From the NCBI RefSeq assembly GCF_029784135.1, contig NC_073746.1, forward strand, positions 183,401,983-183,465,982: a stretch of 64,000 bases of DNA. The letters are read 5' to 3'. This document shows positions 13,301 through 24,164 of this stretch, piece by piece; within the stretch, counting starts at the first letter, position 1, and every line of letters begins with the position of its first letter. A program made the position numbers and the translations under genes. Below the pieces are notes generated by a model. That model was not told where the DNA came from. It worked only from the letters and a program-made list of their open reading frames with translations, and did not search any database. The stretch comes from Toxorhynchites rutilus septentrionalis (Eukaryota; Arthropoda; Insecta; Diptera; Culicidae).

Positions 13301-16300
13301 TAATATTGTTCCAGATGATTGGAGACAAGTACGAGTTATAGCTATTCAAAAACCCGGAAAACCCGCGTCCGACTTCAATTCGTACCGCCCAATAGCAATG
13401 CTGTCTTGTATACGGAAATTGTTGGAGAAAATGATCTTGTTTCGCCTTGATCGATGGGTTGAAACGAATGGCCTACTCTCAGATACACAATATGGGTTCC
13501 GCAGGGGCAAGGGGACGAATGATTGTCTTGCGTTGCTTTCTTCAGAAATTCAAATGGCTTACGCCGAAAAAAAAACAAATGGCTTCAGTATTCTTGGACA
13601 TAAAGGGGGCCTTCGATTCTGTTTCAATAGAGGTTTTGTCGGACAAATTACACTCTCGGGGTCTGCCGCCTCTATTGAATAATATGTTATATAACTTGCT
13701 TTGTGAGAAACATTTGAACTTTTCTCACGGAGATTCGGCAGTAAGTCGGGTCTCTTACATGGGCCTCCTCCAGGGCTCATGTTTAAGCCCCCTTTTGTAC
13801 AACTTCTATGTAAGCGACATCGACAATTGCCTTACACAAAATTGCAGACTAAGACAACTTGCAGATGATGGAGTGGTGTCTGTCGTAGGACCAAACGAAT
13901 CCGACCTGCAAGGACCCTTACAAGATATTTTGAACAATTTTTCAACCTGGGCCATTGGGCTAGGGATCGAATTCTCCACGGAGAAAACAGAGATGGTGGT
14001 TTTTTCTAGGAAGCATAGACCAGCAAAACCAAAGCTTCAACTTTTGGGTAAACCGATCACTCATGCTATGTCATTCAAGTATCTTGGGGTCTGGTTCGAC
14101 TCCAAATGTACTTGGGGGGGGCCCATATTAGGTATCTGAGTAAAAAATGCCAACAAAGAATAAACTTTCTCCGTACAATTACCGGCACCTGGTGGGGAGC
14201 CCACCCAGAAGATCTTATAATGTTGTATCGAACAACTATTCTCTCAGTGATGGAGTATGGCAGTTTCTGTTTTCAATCAGCTGCCAAAACACACCTCATT
14301 CAACTCGAGCGAATTCAGTATCTTTGTCTCCGTATCGCGTTGGGATGTATGCCCTCAACGCATACCATGAGTCTCGAGGTTTTGGCAGGCCTACTCCCAC
14401 TAAAAGATCGCTTCAATTTATTATCTCTTCGGTTCTTCATCCGGTGTAAGGTCATGAACCCATTGGTGATCGGAAATTTTGAGCAGCTGATCGAGCTAAA
14501 TTTTCACTCCGGGTTCATGAGTTCATATCATGAATTCATCTCCATGCAGGTTGATCCTTCTTCGTATATTCCCAACCGTGTTTGTTTCCCTGACTACATC
14601 AATTCCTCTGTGCATTTTGATCTGTCCATGAAGCAAGATATCCATGGATATTCAGATTACCAACGATCGAGGATCGCTCCAACGATCTTCGATGAAAAGT
14701 ATGGGGGTATCAATTGCGATAATATGTACTTTACTGATGGGTCCACTATAAACGAGTCCACAGGATTTGGAGTGTTCAACGAATTTTTTAGCACCTCACA
14801 CAGTCTTCAGAATCCTTGCTCAGTGTATATTGCTGAATTGGCAGCAATTCATTGGGCGCTGGACAGCGTCGCCTCACGACCTGTTGAACACTATTACATT
14901 GTAACGGATAGTCTTAGCTCTGTCGAAGCTATCCGTTCAGTGAGGCCGGAAAAGCACTCACCGTACTTCCTTGAGAGAATACGAGAAATTTTGAGTGCTT
15001 TATCCAGACGCTGTTATGTCATTACCTTTATCTGGGTCCCTTCACATTGCTCCATTCCGGGTAATGAGAGGGCTGACTCATTAGCAAAGGTAGGTGCAAT
15101 TGAAGGCGATATTTATCAGCGTCAAATCGCCTTCAATTAATTTTATTCTTTAGTCCGCAAAAATACCATCGCTAACTGGCAACGCAAGTTGGAATGAAGA
15201 TGAATTGGGCCGGTGGTTTCACTCGATTATCCCTAAGGTTAGCCTCAAACCGTGGTTCAAAAGTCTAGACTTGAGTCGGGACTTTATTCACACCTTCTCC
15301 CGACTCATGTCCAATCACTGTTCGTTAGATGCACTACTCTTCCGTTTCAATCTTGCCAGCAGCAATCTCTGCGTTTGTGGCCAAGGTTATCACGACATCG
15401 AGCACATTGTTTGGTCGTGCGAGGTGTATCTGGTCGCCAGATCGAATTTAAAAAACTCCCTTCGGGCCCGAGGAAGACAGCCCAATGTGCCGGTGAGAGA
15501 TGTGTTGGCTCGGTTAGACCTTGATTACATGTCCCATATATATGTTTTCCTTAAAGCTATAGATCTTCGTGTGTGATTGCCCCTACATCCTTATACCCTC
15601 CTTTCCTTCCTTTGCGGGTAATTCGTCCCCTTGCTATAAATAGTAGAATAAGTTGAAATGTAAATACACTATAGATATACGAATAGATTTATAAATTGAG
15701 TGTTCATCAACATTGTTACAATTTCCTTATATCCCATCCTTCTCCTAAAAATATGTCACCCTCCTAAACTCGAGTACACCGCGAGTAATCGGTTTTCCAC
15801 CTTACTAACCATAGATGTAAGAAAATTGTTTATATATATAGTTTTAAAATTATATTTAAGAATTCGGCTCCTTTAAACTTAAGTAACTGAGCCTGTAAAA
15901 ATAAACGAATTAAAAAAAACTATCATTTAACATTGTATAATACTAATGTTGTTTAATGTTAAGTACTGCTAATAACTTACAATTCAGTGGATATAGTAGA
16001 TATGCTCCGAATTACTCCTCTCTATCTTATTAGCATCTATCGAATGTCGGTTATGGTTCTAACAATTAACAAAAGTGTTTCGCAGGTCTTTTCCCAGCAT
16101 ACCGTTTGAAAGATTGCTCTCGGAGTTGACGTGCTTTTGCGAAATTTGTGTCGGCCTCCTCTGATCGAAAAGAATCTTTCGTCAAGGTTGTTGTTTTCTC
16201 GGCTGCTGTGGCAACATTCTTCCCCCGGTGGAACACGGATTTGTATTCGGTTCCATCTATATCTGTCACATCTAGGAGCGCTAGCTTGGAGACAGGAGCA

Positions 16301-19300
16301 TCTAATACATCGTTGGTGGTTTGAACAATCGCTTGGTCGACCGATCCTTTTGATCATTGGCTGTCAACAATTCTAATACGCGTCCATCCGTTACGTCTTG
16401 AGTCTTCAACAATTAGAATAAGATCTCCATTTTCCAGGTTTTTCACTGAACTAAACCACTTGGTTGTCTTCGTTATGGTGAGTAAGTATTGTCAAACCCA
16501 TCGTTTTCAAAATGCGGTAAGACGAGCCTGTATTCCTGATTCTGAGCCTGATACTCTTTAATTTTTCGTTAGATGTTCTCTCTCAATGTTAGGTCCTTCG
16601 CCAGACGTCTCTCCAAACATTGCAGCCGTTTATATGCCATCGGATAACTTTCAGGAAACTTGAATTTGTCAAACTTCCACAATAGGCCCGATTCGTACCA
16701 ATCCTTCACGCGTGCAGTTGTCTGTTTCATGATGCACAAAGCCCGTTTATACACTTCTGACGCCAGGCTGGTAACTGATTTGACTCCAGTTTCTTTGTAT
16801 GAAACATATTTCTTGATTGCCTTGGTGAACTCCGACTCTCTTCCTTATTCGCAAACGTGGTAATTTTGTGGTTAATATTGTGTTTCCCTGACCGTCCTAT
16901 ATACACCAGGCTAGCCGTGTTTTTGTCGCAGTCGGACTTCCTTCTGCTCCTTCCTAAACCTTGAGTGGAACGATCAGGTTGTCTACTCCTATTAAAAGCT
17001 ACCGAATAGCGTTCCGATAACTTCTAATCATCAGGCCCTTTAGATGCTTGTGACACTTGATCAGTTTTCTATCGATGCTTCCTGCATTGGCAAAATCAAC
17101 GATTCAATGATACCAACATTTCTTATCTTGAACAGTTTACTCTTTTCTGCGTCGAAGATTTCGAATTTAACACATTCGGAGTTCGGTTCTTCAGGGGTGA
17201 CATTACTAATCTACTTCAGACACAGGGGTTAAACACATCCTGTAATTCCCGATTCAGCCGTCAAACTTTTCGAAGCCTTCGTCTAATAAAAACGCAAAAC
17301 TTCAACAGGCTTCCACAATGTAGGGTTACAGGAAAATGCGGAAAAATAGGAAAAGTGTAATGGATTTGGGGATGTGGTGTTGCACGTTGTTAGGCTTTCC
17401 ATGCATTGTTGTCTCTAGTTCGTAAATGAATGGAGAAGACGATGATGGCTTGACACCCATCGACTTCGCACCATTGAATATTACGGCATGCTCGACGGCC
17501 ATGTCGCGAAAGACATGTTCGGCACAATTTTAGATCTTGAAGCTTTTTCCAACGTTCAGCAACTGAAAGTGTTAGAAAAACTTTGCAATATCTTACACGG
17601 TGACCTTCCCTTTGGCATATAGCACATTTGGTTGGTTTCGTCGTGTCATCTTCTGAAGTAGCAGGACTGCATTCGTTTACCGGGTCATTTCCTGCAATCT
17701 CGGAATGCACTAGGTGCCTATCATGCATCTTCGAACGGTCTAACTTAGTGGCTGGCTCGTGAATTTGCACTGATGAGACACTACAAGCATCGTGTACAAT
17801 CTCCTCCATGAAATCGCCAAACGTTCTCAAGTTCACAACATCCTGATGTCTGCGGTAACTCGCCCACTGCATTTTGTAATCAGTCGGAAGCTTAGTGACT
17901 AAGTCTTTTAACTATGTTGGATTCGCCAAATGTTCCGGAAGTTCTGCAGCTATGATATGATCGCAGAGAGCTTGGACTATCATTCCAAATTCGATTAGCG
18001 TTTCCAGCCGATCAGATCGTGGCGATGGTGCTGACTTGGTTTTATCGAGTCATTCGATTAGCAATTCCGCACGGCCATAACGCATTCTCAGCGCTTCGAT
18101 TACTTGTGGAACTGACGCTGGTAAAATCAATCTGCTCCGCACTGACTCCCATGCAGCACCTTTTAGGCAGCGCTGAAGGCGAATCATGTTTTCGCCGTCA
18201 CTGTAAACACATGCTTCGGTAGTGTACTTGTAGTTACTGATGAATACTGGCCAATCTGCTGGATTCCCGGAAAATGTAGGCAATTCACGTGGGAGAGCTT
18301 GTCTAGCTGCCAATTGTTGTGGTGTTGGTTCTCGAATCAATATACCTCCTGAAGCTGGCGGTTGTACTGGACTCGGAATTCTTCGAATTTTTTCGCCATC
18401 AGATTCATGGTGATGGACTTCGAGTGGTTGACGAGATGTCTTTCCATGCGTACCTTGCGAGGCTTCGATTGGAACTTCCACAGAGGGTGGAAATATTCGT
18501 TGAATTTCTCTTGCGTGACACTTCTGCGGGAATTCCGATTTAAGAGGGGACTCCCCCCAGTTTCGAAGATGATCACGTTCACATACTGTAGTCAGAACGT
18601 TTAGTGGCTGAAGGGATACAATTACCGGCGGGAGGTTCTGCTTCTGCCGAGCTGCGTAGTTTTCCAGCTGCTTAAATGCGCGATTGTTTCGTCGATTAAG
18701 TGTGGTATTCTTTTGCGGCCTCGGTGCGCTGTATTTCGCGTCAGTTCTGCATTGTTGTTGCAATAACGGATTCATGGAAAAGTTCCTCTCTAAGTTCAAA
18801 GGAATGTTCTTTAGAGACGGTGGGTTTCCAGTCTCATTCCGTATTGTTTCGGTTTTAGAATTAGCACCCTTGGAATGGTATGGATTACTTTCCGACTTAA
18901 CACCTGGTGATGATGACCCTAACTGCGTAGCGATTTGTAATCTGCATAATTCCACTAGATTTTGTTATTCAGATATTTGCTTGAAAATGGTCCGTGATCC
19001 CAGCTGGTTTTCTCGGAGCTGATTTAGAAGTTCCTCCATGTTCACCGATTCACAGAAACAATCCTTTTTCGTATACTTCCTCGGATGAGTTTTGGGTGGC
19101 GAGTATACTCCCTGCACTCTTTTTCCCCATACTGCACCTCCACCACCTTGATCACTGACAACATCGGAAACAGTTTTGATTTCTGTTGTCGTCCCTTGCG
19201 GAGCTACCTCTTCCAATTGTGTATCGATTTGGGACCTATATGCTCCTTTCTGCATTCGTTCCACCGACTCGTTGCTGTTCGACTTCGGATACTGCGAAGT

Positions 19301-22300
19301 TCATCTTCCTCTTCAAGCAAAGATTGCTCCAGTAACTGGTATTTGGCTGCCAAATATTGCTTTTCCAATTCCAGAGCCTTTCTATCTAGCTCGTGCTGCT
19401 CCGTAAGTCGCTGTAATTGGAGCTCGACTCTAGCCTTGCGGGTGGATGAGGTGGTTGACACTGAGACCGATTCCGTGGGATTGTGGAGGCATTTCGCGCA
19501 CGCCTAATCGCGGTTCTCTACTAAACTGCTTACACCTGCACAAGAGATGTGCTATATCCTGTTACACTTAGAGCAGCATACAAAACCATTGGCCGAAACC
19601 TGACGATCACAGCACATGCACGAATGGGAGATTTTGTAGTTCATTCCTTTGGAGGACTGCGAACGCTTATCCATGTTGAATTTTTTGAAGAATGTTGCGA
19701 ATCGAGGAAGTAATCGTGAGCAGGACACTGATTTCTGACAGCTTTATTTTCGATGAGCTTCAAAACTATAATTTAACATTGTATAATACTAATGTTGTTT
19801 AATGTTAAGTACTGCTAATAACTTACAATTCAGTGGATATAGTAGATATGCTCCGAATTACTCCTCTCTATCTTATTAGCATCTATCGAATGTCGGTTAT
19901 GGTTCTAACAATTAACAAAAGTGTTTCGCAGGTCTTTTCCCAGCATACCGTTTGAAAGATTGCTCTCGGAGTTGACGTGCTTTTGCGAAATTTGTGTCGG
20001 CCTCCTCTGATCGAAAAGGATCTTTCGTCAAGGTTATTGTTTTCTCGGCTGCTGTGGCAACAGAGGTTTTAGGGTGCAATAAATATTTTTACGGTGGTTA
20101 GACACTCCAACCACCTCTCTAAGGGGGAGCTGCCATATAAATGAAAGACAAATTTCTGCATAATCCGAAAACTGATCAAACAAATGGAGCCAAATTTGTC
20201 ATGCGAATGTTTTAGGGGGAAGAAACATTTCTAAAGTGGTTCAACGCTCCTCCCACCTTTTTCTGAGGCGGGGGGAGGTATGTTACTATGATGGTATGAC
20301 ACCCCTTCCTCCTCTGGAATGGAGAGGGGGTCCCAAAAAAATATCACACATATTTCAACCAAAAATATTCCAACCAAACATGACAATTGAAAATTTTCGG
20401 AAAACTCTGAACGAAAAAGGGAAAATTCGGAAAATTAAATTCCCATCTGTTCTACAATTATATAGTGACAAGTGCTGTTAGTCCATTTGATGTTTGCGCT
20501 AGCGAAACTGATCTTTGTTCAAAACTGGAAATGGATTTTAATGTGATGAAACGCACTCCTATAGCTTCTTCTATATATACCAATCAAAAAGTATCGCCGA
20601 ATGTGTGTGATAAGAGCAGAACTCGAGGAATGAATTGTCCGATTTAGGGCTGTCTTTATTCTATCATATTTTCTGTATAACACATTTATTCCATGTAACG
20701 GAGAAACATATTATTTGTGAGTGGTTGAAAAATCTTGAACGAGAATTGTGTCTGAAAATGATCTGATGTTATAATAATCAATTTTGTTAGAAATACTAGT
20801 AATTTTATAGTAAAAGGTACATTAAACGGGATCGATTAGAAGATCAATCAATGAACAGTTCTGCGATTGGACCCATGGACTTGCTCATAGTAGGAAAACG
20901 TGAATGTTTGAAGGTATTGATAACAAAAAACAAATATTGGGCGGAACGAAGTTTGCCGGGTCAGCTAGTGACCATTTCCATTTCCCAATCGAGATCTCGT
21001 TAATAGGTGAAGCGGATCCACATCAATGCAAAAGAAGGCAGTGGCTATTCAACCTCGCGAACTAAGACAGTTTTGAAGATTTTGTGTATCAAAAAACCGA
21101 CCTAATCACAGACATGGAAAAAGTGCCAGTATAGGAAAGAAATCAGTTAGTTGGTAGAATCCAGAAGTTGAAAAAGCGGTGAAACCACGTCGGAAAACGC
21201 TGAGAAAAGTTCGAAAACTAGAAGACAATCACCCAAGAAAGGCCGAAACAATGAGATTCTTTCAAAAAGCTCGTAACCGCTCCAGGAAGATTATTCAGCA
21301 GGCAAAACGCAAATCATGGGACACTTTTGTTCAAACATTCAATCCTCAAACACCAGTTAATTGGATCTGGCGAAATGTTAACAGGTTGAATGCAAAAAAA
21401 TCGAGATCTTCTCCAACTATTTATGTGGATGGTGTACTTTTGGAGGATCCTAAAAAAATGCAGAGGACTGGATCTCTATCTATCTGTCTATCGACGAAGC
21501 TAAATCCAAAGGTAAACATAGTGAATTGGTAACACTTGACGTCAGCAAGGCGTACGACAGGATATCTAATAAAAAGATTCTTAAACAGTTGAGGGTTTTC
21601 CGGGTTATCGAGCGGATATGGACCGATGAAGAACTACCTACGGACTGCTTGGAAGGACGATTTATAAAAAGGGTCACCGTCTCGACTGTAGCAATTATCG
21701 AGGGATAACTCTCCTCTACTCAGCGTATAAAATTCTCTCCCGCATCCTGTTCCATAGACTTAGGCCGTTTCAGGAATCCTTTGTTGGCGAATACCAATGT
21801 GAATTTCGAAAGGGACGATCCACAGTTCACGCTGCGTCAAATTCTCGATAGATTTCGGGGGTACACCTGCGGACTCACCATCTGTTTGTAGACTTCAGGG
21901 CTGCGTACGATTCAGTTAAACGAAAGGAGCTATGGCAGATAATTCTGGAACATGGTTTCCCAACAAAACTTATTAAGCTGGTTCTTGCCACGCTTGATGG
22001 TTCAGCATCAAGCGCTGGACACACTAACATTCCCGAAAACACCGTAGCTGACGAGTTAGCTAACAGAGGAAGAGTAGGTGAAATCGCCGTTGCAAAGATT
22101 CCTTCTGTAGATCGTATTTCGTCGAACAGGAAATTGCTGGGATAAACTTGGGAGGCAAATGGTGTCTAGAACTAGATATTGAATTACGAAAAATCAAACC
22201 ATCGACAGCAGCATGGAGGGACAGAAAGGACCGAAAGAAGCAGATTGTTTTGACAAGACTGAGAATTGGGCATACATGGTTGACGCATGGGATCTTAATA

Positions 22301-23087
22301 AGAAGGAGAGCGCAACTACTGTGGAACATGACTAGCTGTAGAAAGCCTTCTCGTGGAATGTTTAGAATACCAAAATATTAGAAACCAACTGAGATTAGAT
22401 AACAATATCTGTGAAATACTATGTTTCAATAGGGAAGATAAAATACTAAAATTAGTTAAATTAACCGAATTAGTGAAACAAATTTTACATTCAACATTTT
22501 CAGAGGTGAATGACCACAGGATGGTAAAAACCACTATAAATAAATAAATCAAATCATTAGCCCTTATAAAACCTTGCGACGAACATCAGAAATAGGAAGA
22601 CAGGGCATTTGAAAGCTAAACATTTTGGCAACACATTCACAAAGGAGACAACAATAAACGCGAAGGTGAACACGCAACAGAAAATAGCCCCATGACGAGA
22701 CAAAGTAACAGGAAACATGAATGGTTACAGCAACACCGTCAAGGCCATCGATGTTATAGTTTGCTACCGAAAGCTAGAAGAAGCAAAATTTAGTTACAGT
22801 GCACAGATAGATCCGTCAAAGTGACGAACACTATACAAAAGCAGAGGCATATGAGGAAAAAAATACATTACAAAAACAAACGATACGATTCAAATATTCG
22901 ATTCATTTACCTTAAAATATCCACCCTGGTAAAGCGTATCTGGCGGACCAAAGATTGCAACCTCCCATTCGAACAGATTGTCTTCATTTAACAGTTTGAC
23001 GCGAAAGCCTTCGACCGGTTCCTCCTGGAGGCTTTTGTACTCAAGTGATAGAGCACGAACTGCGGAACTGGACGGTTGTGAAGACAT
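7361..23087 (-). CDS. UBE2R (Cdc34-like): UBE2R/Cdc34-like ubiquitin-conjugating enzyme E2 (four coding exons, tail missing)
   Basis: This is a host gene of four minus-strand exons: 23087-22911 (residues 1-59), 7927-7841 (60-88), 7773-7541 and 7475-7361 (to residue 204). Every junction has GT-AG ends and keeps frame; the last two introns are 67 and 65 bp. The protein has the UBC fold, with the WHPN motif in exon 2, the catalytic Cys at residue 93 in 'NGDLCIS', and the acidic-loop insertion ([10 protein letters not shown]) that marks Cdc34/UBE2R enzymes. These E2s take ubiquitin from E1 and build Lys48 chains with SCF cullin-RING ligases in nucleus and cytosol. The start is the ATG at 23087, in a good context just after a strong acceptor. 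The usual acidic C-terminal tail is absent from the exons found; exon 4 ends in a clean donor (CAG|gttagt), so at least one more exon lies to the left. Coding intron 1 is 14,983 bp and packed with transposons. Confidence 0.93.
7927..9260. other. Intronic stretch with minisatellite, no supported gene
   Basis: This is the left part of UBE2R coding intron 1. Three copies of a ~30-bp unit (core aaaagcagcaggtttt) lie at about 8966-9044. A short GATC tandem lies at 7988-8000. A plus-strand frame at 8181-8489 (102 codons) has no recognisable motif and lies inside the host intron. Around 8565-8615 a 'gtcgacatctggtgac' phrase recalls the Helitron-like repeats at 24.6 and 25.0 kb. Confidence 0.4.
10328..11896 (+). 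CDS. I-clade ORF1 protein (Gag-like RNA-binding protein)
   Basis: The 522-codon frame is intact. A Pro/Ser-rich N-terminus includes a run of about 18-19 serines (residues ~77-95) encoded by TCC/TCG/TCA repeats. A globular segment starts near residue 110 ([10 protein letters not shown]). Three consecutive zinc knuckles follow: [14 protein letters not shown] (~273), [13 protein letters not shown] (~293) and [14 protein letters not shown] (~312). Such proteins package element RNA into ribonucleoprotein particles. The C-terminus is Pro/Gln-rich. The stop codon overlaps the ORF2 start by 8 nt (11889-11896), suggesting coupled translation of ORF2. The open frame despite a broken ORF2 suggests a young insertion. 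Confidence 0.85.
   Translation: MEISDNESHIRSGKKHERVPHKEDNSSGDESAHPTKPPSKKIASLPSQPTVTSTPPLPSPISLPPSDASDPTQSSSSSSSSSSSSSSSSSSPSVVSAPRVRVYPEDAPGTGPWVVFLRPKPKGKNLNVIQIMKDLARYTSVSEIRRVRPNKLRVVVNERKHANEIVADQHFTLEYRTFIPSHNVEIEGVITETGLTSEQIKAEGKGKFKKLPSMEVKILDCRQLGKLSHDGDQTKFTPSDSFRVTFAGAALPDYVMVDKLRLPVRLFVPKPMTCNKCKSVGHTSDYCANKERCATCGEQHEGKSCSATEHKCPYCGGSPHELSVCENYKSRWEKQKRSLKERSKRTFADILKGASPLAQQQQPINTQNVFATLPVDEIEADTANGGTPFIFQGNPRRKNVTTPKVQGQAPPVIPPVSMPKKSSAADKQNQVPPGFRGNNSPSNVPALEGTSKTPTVPVIPSSSTSQSGFIKLSDLLDQIFKCFNVSDSIRTLVISMLPVLKTILQQLMHTWPLLAMIISLDV
11889..15576 (+). pseudogene. I-clade ORF2 (endonuclease, reverse transcriptase, RNase H), frameshifted
   Basis: The first frame (11889-13682) encodes an APE-type endonuclease (QWNCRS start, 'LSETWL', '[12 protein letters not shown]', 'GSDHLPI') and the start of RT ([22 protein letters not shown]). 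A frame change at the 9-A run near 13567 moves reading to the frame with '[11 protein letters not shown]' and the 'LADD' catalytic box. A second change at the 8-G run near 14112 leads to the frame ending at 15140. That frame holds RNase H, with 'YFTDGST', '[10 protein letters not shown]', 'TDSLSS' and '[15 protein letters not shown]' supplying the D-E-D-D residues. A TAA at 15138 and a shift near 15180 precede the last frame (15205-15576), which has the Cys-rich tail ([17 protein letters not shown]). The two homopolymer breaks could be sequencing or assembly errors; the stop and last shift look like mutations. Confidence 0.85.
16370..17300 (-). pseudogene. BEL-A pol scraps (pre-RT segment and pol C-terminus)
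   Basis: Frame 16754-16569 includes '[18 protein letters not shown]', the segment that normally precedes the reverse transcriptase in BEL pol. Just beyond it, about 16440-16370 encodes '[16 protein letters not shown]', the type of motif found near the end of BEL pol. Everything between these points, including the catalytic RT, RNase H and integrase cores, is missing. I infer one large internal deletion near 16.5 kb. Confidence 0.6.
17390..19674 (-). pseudogene. BEL-A gag (PHD-like finger, coiled coil, DUF1759-type region, zinc knuckle)
   Basis: From the ATG at 19674 the minus strand encodes a Cys-rich PHD-like start (CMCC...CCSKC), soon broken by a TAG near 19548. The frame 19461-19204 is a strongly charged Leu/Glu-rich coiled coil. 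Frame 18955-18050 contains the gag landmark '[25 protein letters not shown]' region (about residues 218-245). Frame 17872-17390 carries the [14 protein letters not shown] zinc knuckle followed by [13 protein letters not shown]. The stops and frame changes between these pieces mean no intact Gag. The same PHD plus 'QLAARQ' layout occurs in the relic at 31857, so the two belong to one BEL lineage, distinct from BEL-B and BEL-C. Confidence 0.8.
20970..22560 (+). pseudogene. Mosaic of two non-LTR retrotransposon fragments
   Basis: About 21150-21620 encodes the linker/early RT of one non-LTR ORF2 ([20 protein letters not shown], then '[14 protein letters not shown]'). At about 21625 the sequence switches to a different RT, read with frame changes ('[12 protein letters not shown]', '[10 protein letters not shown]' type, '[14 protein letters not shown]', '[21 protein letters not shown]'), which runs to about 22010. 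At about 22020 the first type returns with its RNase H end ('[15 protein letters not shown]') and C-terminus ('[20 protein letters not shown]', '[12 protein letters not shown]'). The best reading is one relic with a piece of a second element inserted into or replacing its RT. All pieces are disrupted. Confidence 0.65.
22561..22910. other. Intronic sequence left of UBE2R exon 1
   Basis: No feature is seen other than the splice donor of the first coding exon (AAG|gtaaat, at 22911/22910 on the minus strand). Confidence 0.4.
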
Positions 23088-23631
23088 GTTTATCTTTTCC
23101 TCCCACACTCAACCGATTGGTAGGGGTACCGAAGATTCAACAATGCAAAGCGTCTGAAAAAAAAAAGTGAAAACAACCTTCAATAGACTGTAAAACAAAA
23201 AAAAATATTTAGTCATTTTTGTTAGTGAATGAAATGCGTGATATTGACCTATTTTTGAGAAAAAAAACAAAATGTGCGCCCTGACACCGGCTCTAGCTGC
23301 GCCTCAAGATCAATCGTAGTCGCCAATAAATCAATGACGATGCATTAAAACGCGATAATTGTTTAGACGGTATCGAATGAATAAGCATTGGGTATCAACA
23401 ATTGTTGATTTTTCAGGTCCAAGTCTAGGACAGGTTTTCGTTCGATCATTGGTCACCAAACAGCTGATTGTGTTCCAAGAGTAAAAAGAGAAGTACTTGT
23501 TATAGAACGCAATCATGATTTGCAACCTCCAATTATATATGAGGTTTCAGCTGATGACAAACCGATTTTCTACGAAAATGTTCAACGATTTTAGCGCCGC
23601 TGGGAACAAAAACAATGGCGGACATCTTACC
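23088..23631 (-). promoter_or_regulatory. Probable 5' UTR exon junction of the UBE2R-like gene
   Basis: Upstream of the start codon the minus strand has a long T-run followed by CAG (acceptor, exon starting at 23153), giving 66 nt of 5' UTR on the first coding exon. Further upstream a perfect donor, CAG|GTAAGA, ends a possible untranslated exon at 23631. The implied intron is 477 bp. The transcription start would lie to the right of 23631; no core promoter motif was convincing. The splice sites are seen; their pairing is inferred. Confidence 0.5.
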
Positions 23632-24164
23632 TGCTGCTGCTACGAACAATTTAAGTCCACAAATGCAAGCGAGTTCCAGGTTAACAGGTCCGTCCGTCGT
23701 TGATGATTGTGAGCAATTTGCACGAATAATCTTCACAATGAATGTTTTTCTCTCTCTTTCAATAAATTTGGAAAATTACAATTTCATAAACTTTCACAAC
23801 TCATAACACATCCGTTTGACGATTGTGACAAAAGCAGCTTATAGTTTGGCACTTGGCTAGATTTCCCCTCACTGAGAGAGCCTCATATAACAGCGAACAA
23901 AACAAAATAATCCGTGTATCCTTGACCGTAGTTTCTCGTTTTTATTTGTCCACAAATATAATCGATACAGTTTTCAAGCTTCGCAAATATTTTCGTAACG
24001 TATACACACGATAATTGTAACTTTCACAATCACTTCGAACCTGACGAAAAATTTATCTCCTCTGAGCAGAATACGCGAGTGGTTACGCTGCTACGACGAA
24101 ACTTAATTTTTTATTTTGACAACAAAGACATTCCTTCTCGAACAGACGAATACTTATGAACGAG

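Larger units (their letters stand above)
9802..15915 (+). mobile_element. Full-length I-clade non-LTR retrotransposon (MosquI-like)
   Basis: The element is bounded by a 13-bp duplication (aaaactatcattt at 9789-9801 and 15916-15928), and the uninterrupted LTR at 19693 carries a single copy of the site. It has a ~525-bp 5' UTR, ORF1 (gag-like with three zinc knuckles), an overlapping ORF2 (endonuclease, RT, RNase H), and a 3' end with a short A-run. ORF1 with CCHC knuckles plus a C-terminal RNase H in ORF2 is the arrangement of the I clade. ORF2 is broken at four or so places, so this copy is not autonomous although it is complete in length. Confidence 0.88.
9720..20062 (-). mobile_element. BEL/Pao LTR retrotransposon BEL-A, internally deleted, hosting an I-clade insertion
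   Basis: The right LTR (5' in element sense) is 19693-20062, 370 bp. The left LTR is 9720-9801 plus 15929-16216, also 370 bp once the I-clade insertion is discounted. In minus orientation the LTR runs TGTTGCCACAG...CGCAACA. Direct 5-bp target duplications GAGGT flank the element (9715-9719 and 20063-20067). A polypurine tract (GGGGGAAGAA in minus sense, 16217-16226) adjoins the 3' LTR. The internal region is only ~3.5 kb: gag with stops, a scrap of pol before RT, and the extreme pol C-terminus. RT, RNase H and most of the integrase are deleted. The LTRs differ at about 5 sites by eye. Confidence 0.9.
9260..20969 (+). mobile_element. Helitron-like element, split by BEL-A and the I-clade element
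   Basis: Degenerate tandem units (acaaatttctacattactcgg..., roughly 118-141 bp) fill 9260-9719 and resume at 20063-20260. A unique tail at 20829-20969 ends cagCTAG|T and matches the tail at 918-1060 almost base for base. The left array stops within the phrase 'cattgaggt', and the right resumes with 'gaggttttagggtgcaata', so the two halves join at the 5-bp duplication of BEL-A. The 5' terminus was not defined. No Rep/helicase coding sequence is present, so this copy is non-autonomous. Confidence 0.65.

Noticed and set aside
13860..13885. LADD instead of YADD/FADD in the I-element RT as a loss of function
   Set aside because: Both catalytic aspartates are present and the position before ADD varies between non-LTR clades, so this alone is no evidence of inactivity.
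23515..23806. Overlapping short frames on both strands near 23.6 kb
   Set aside because: They coincide with the likely untranslated first exon of the UBE2R-like gene, and neither shows a domain.
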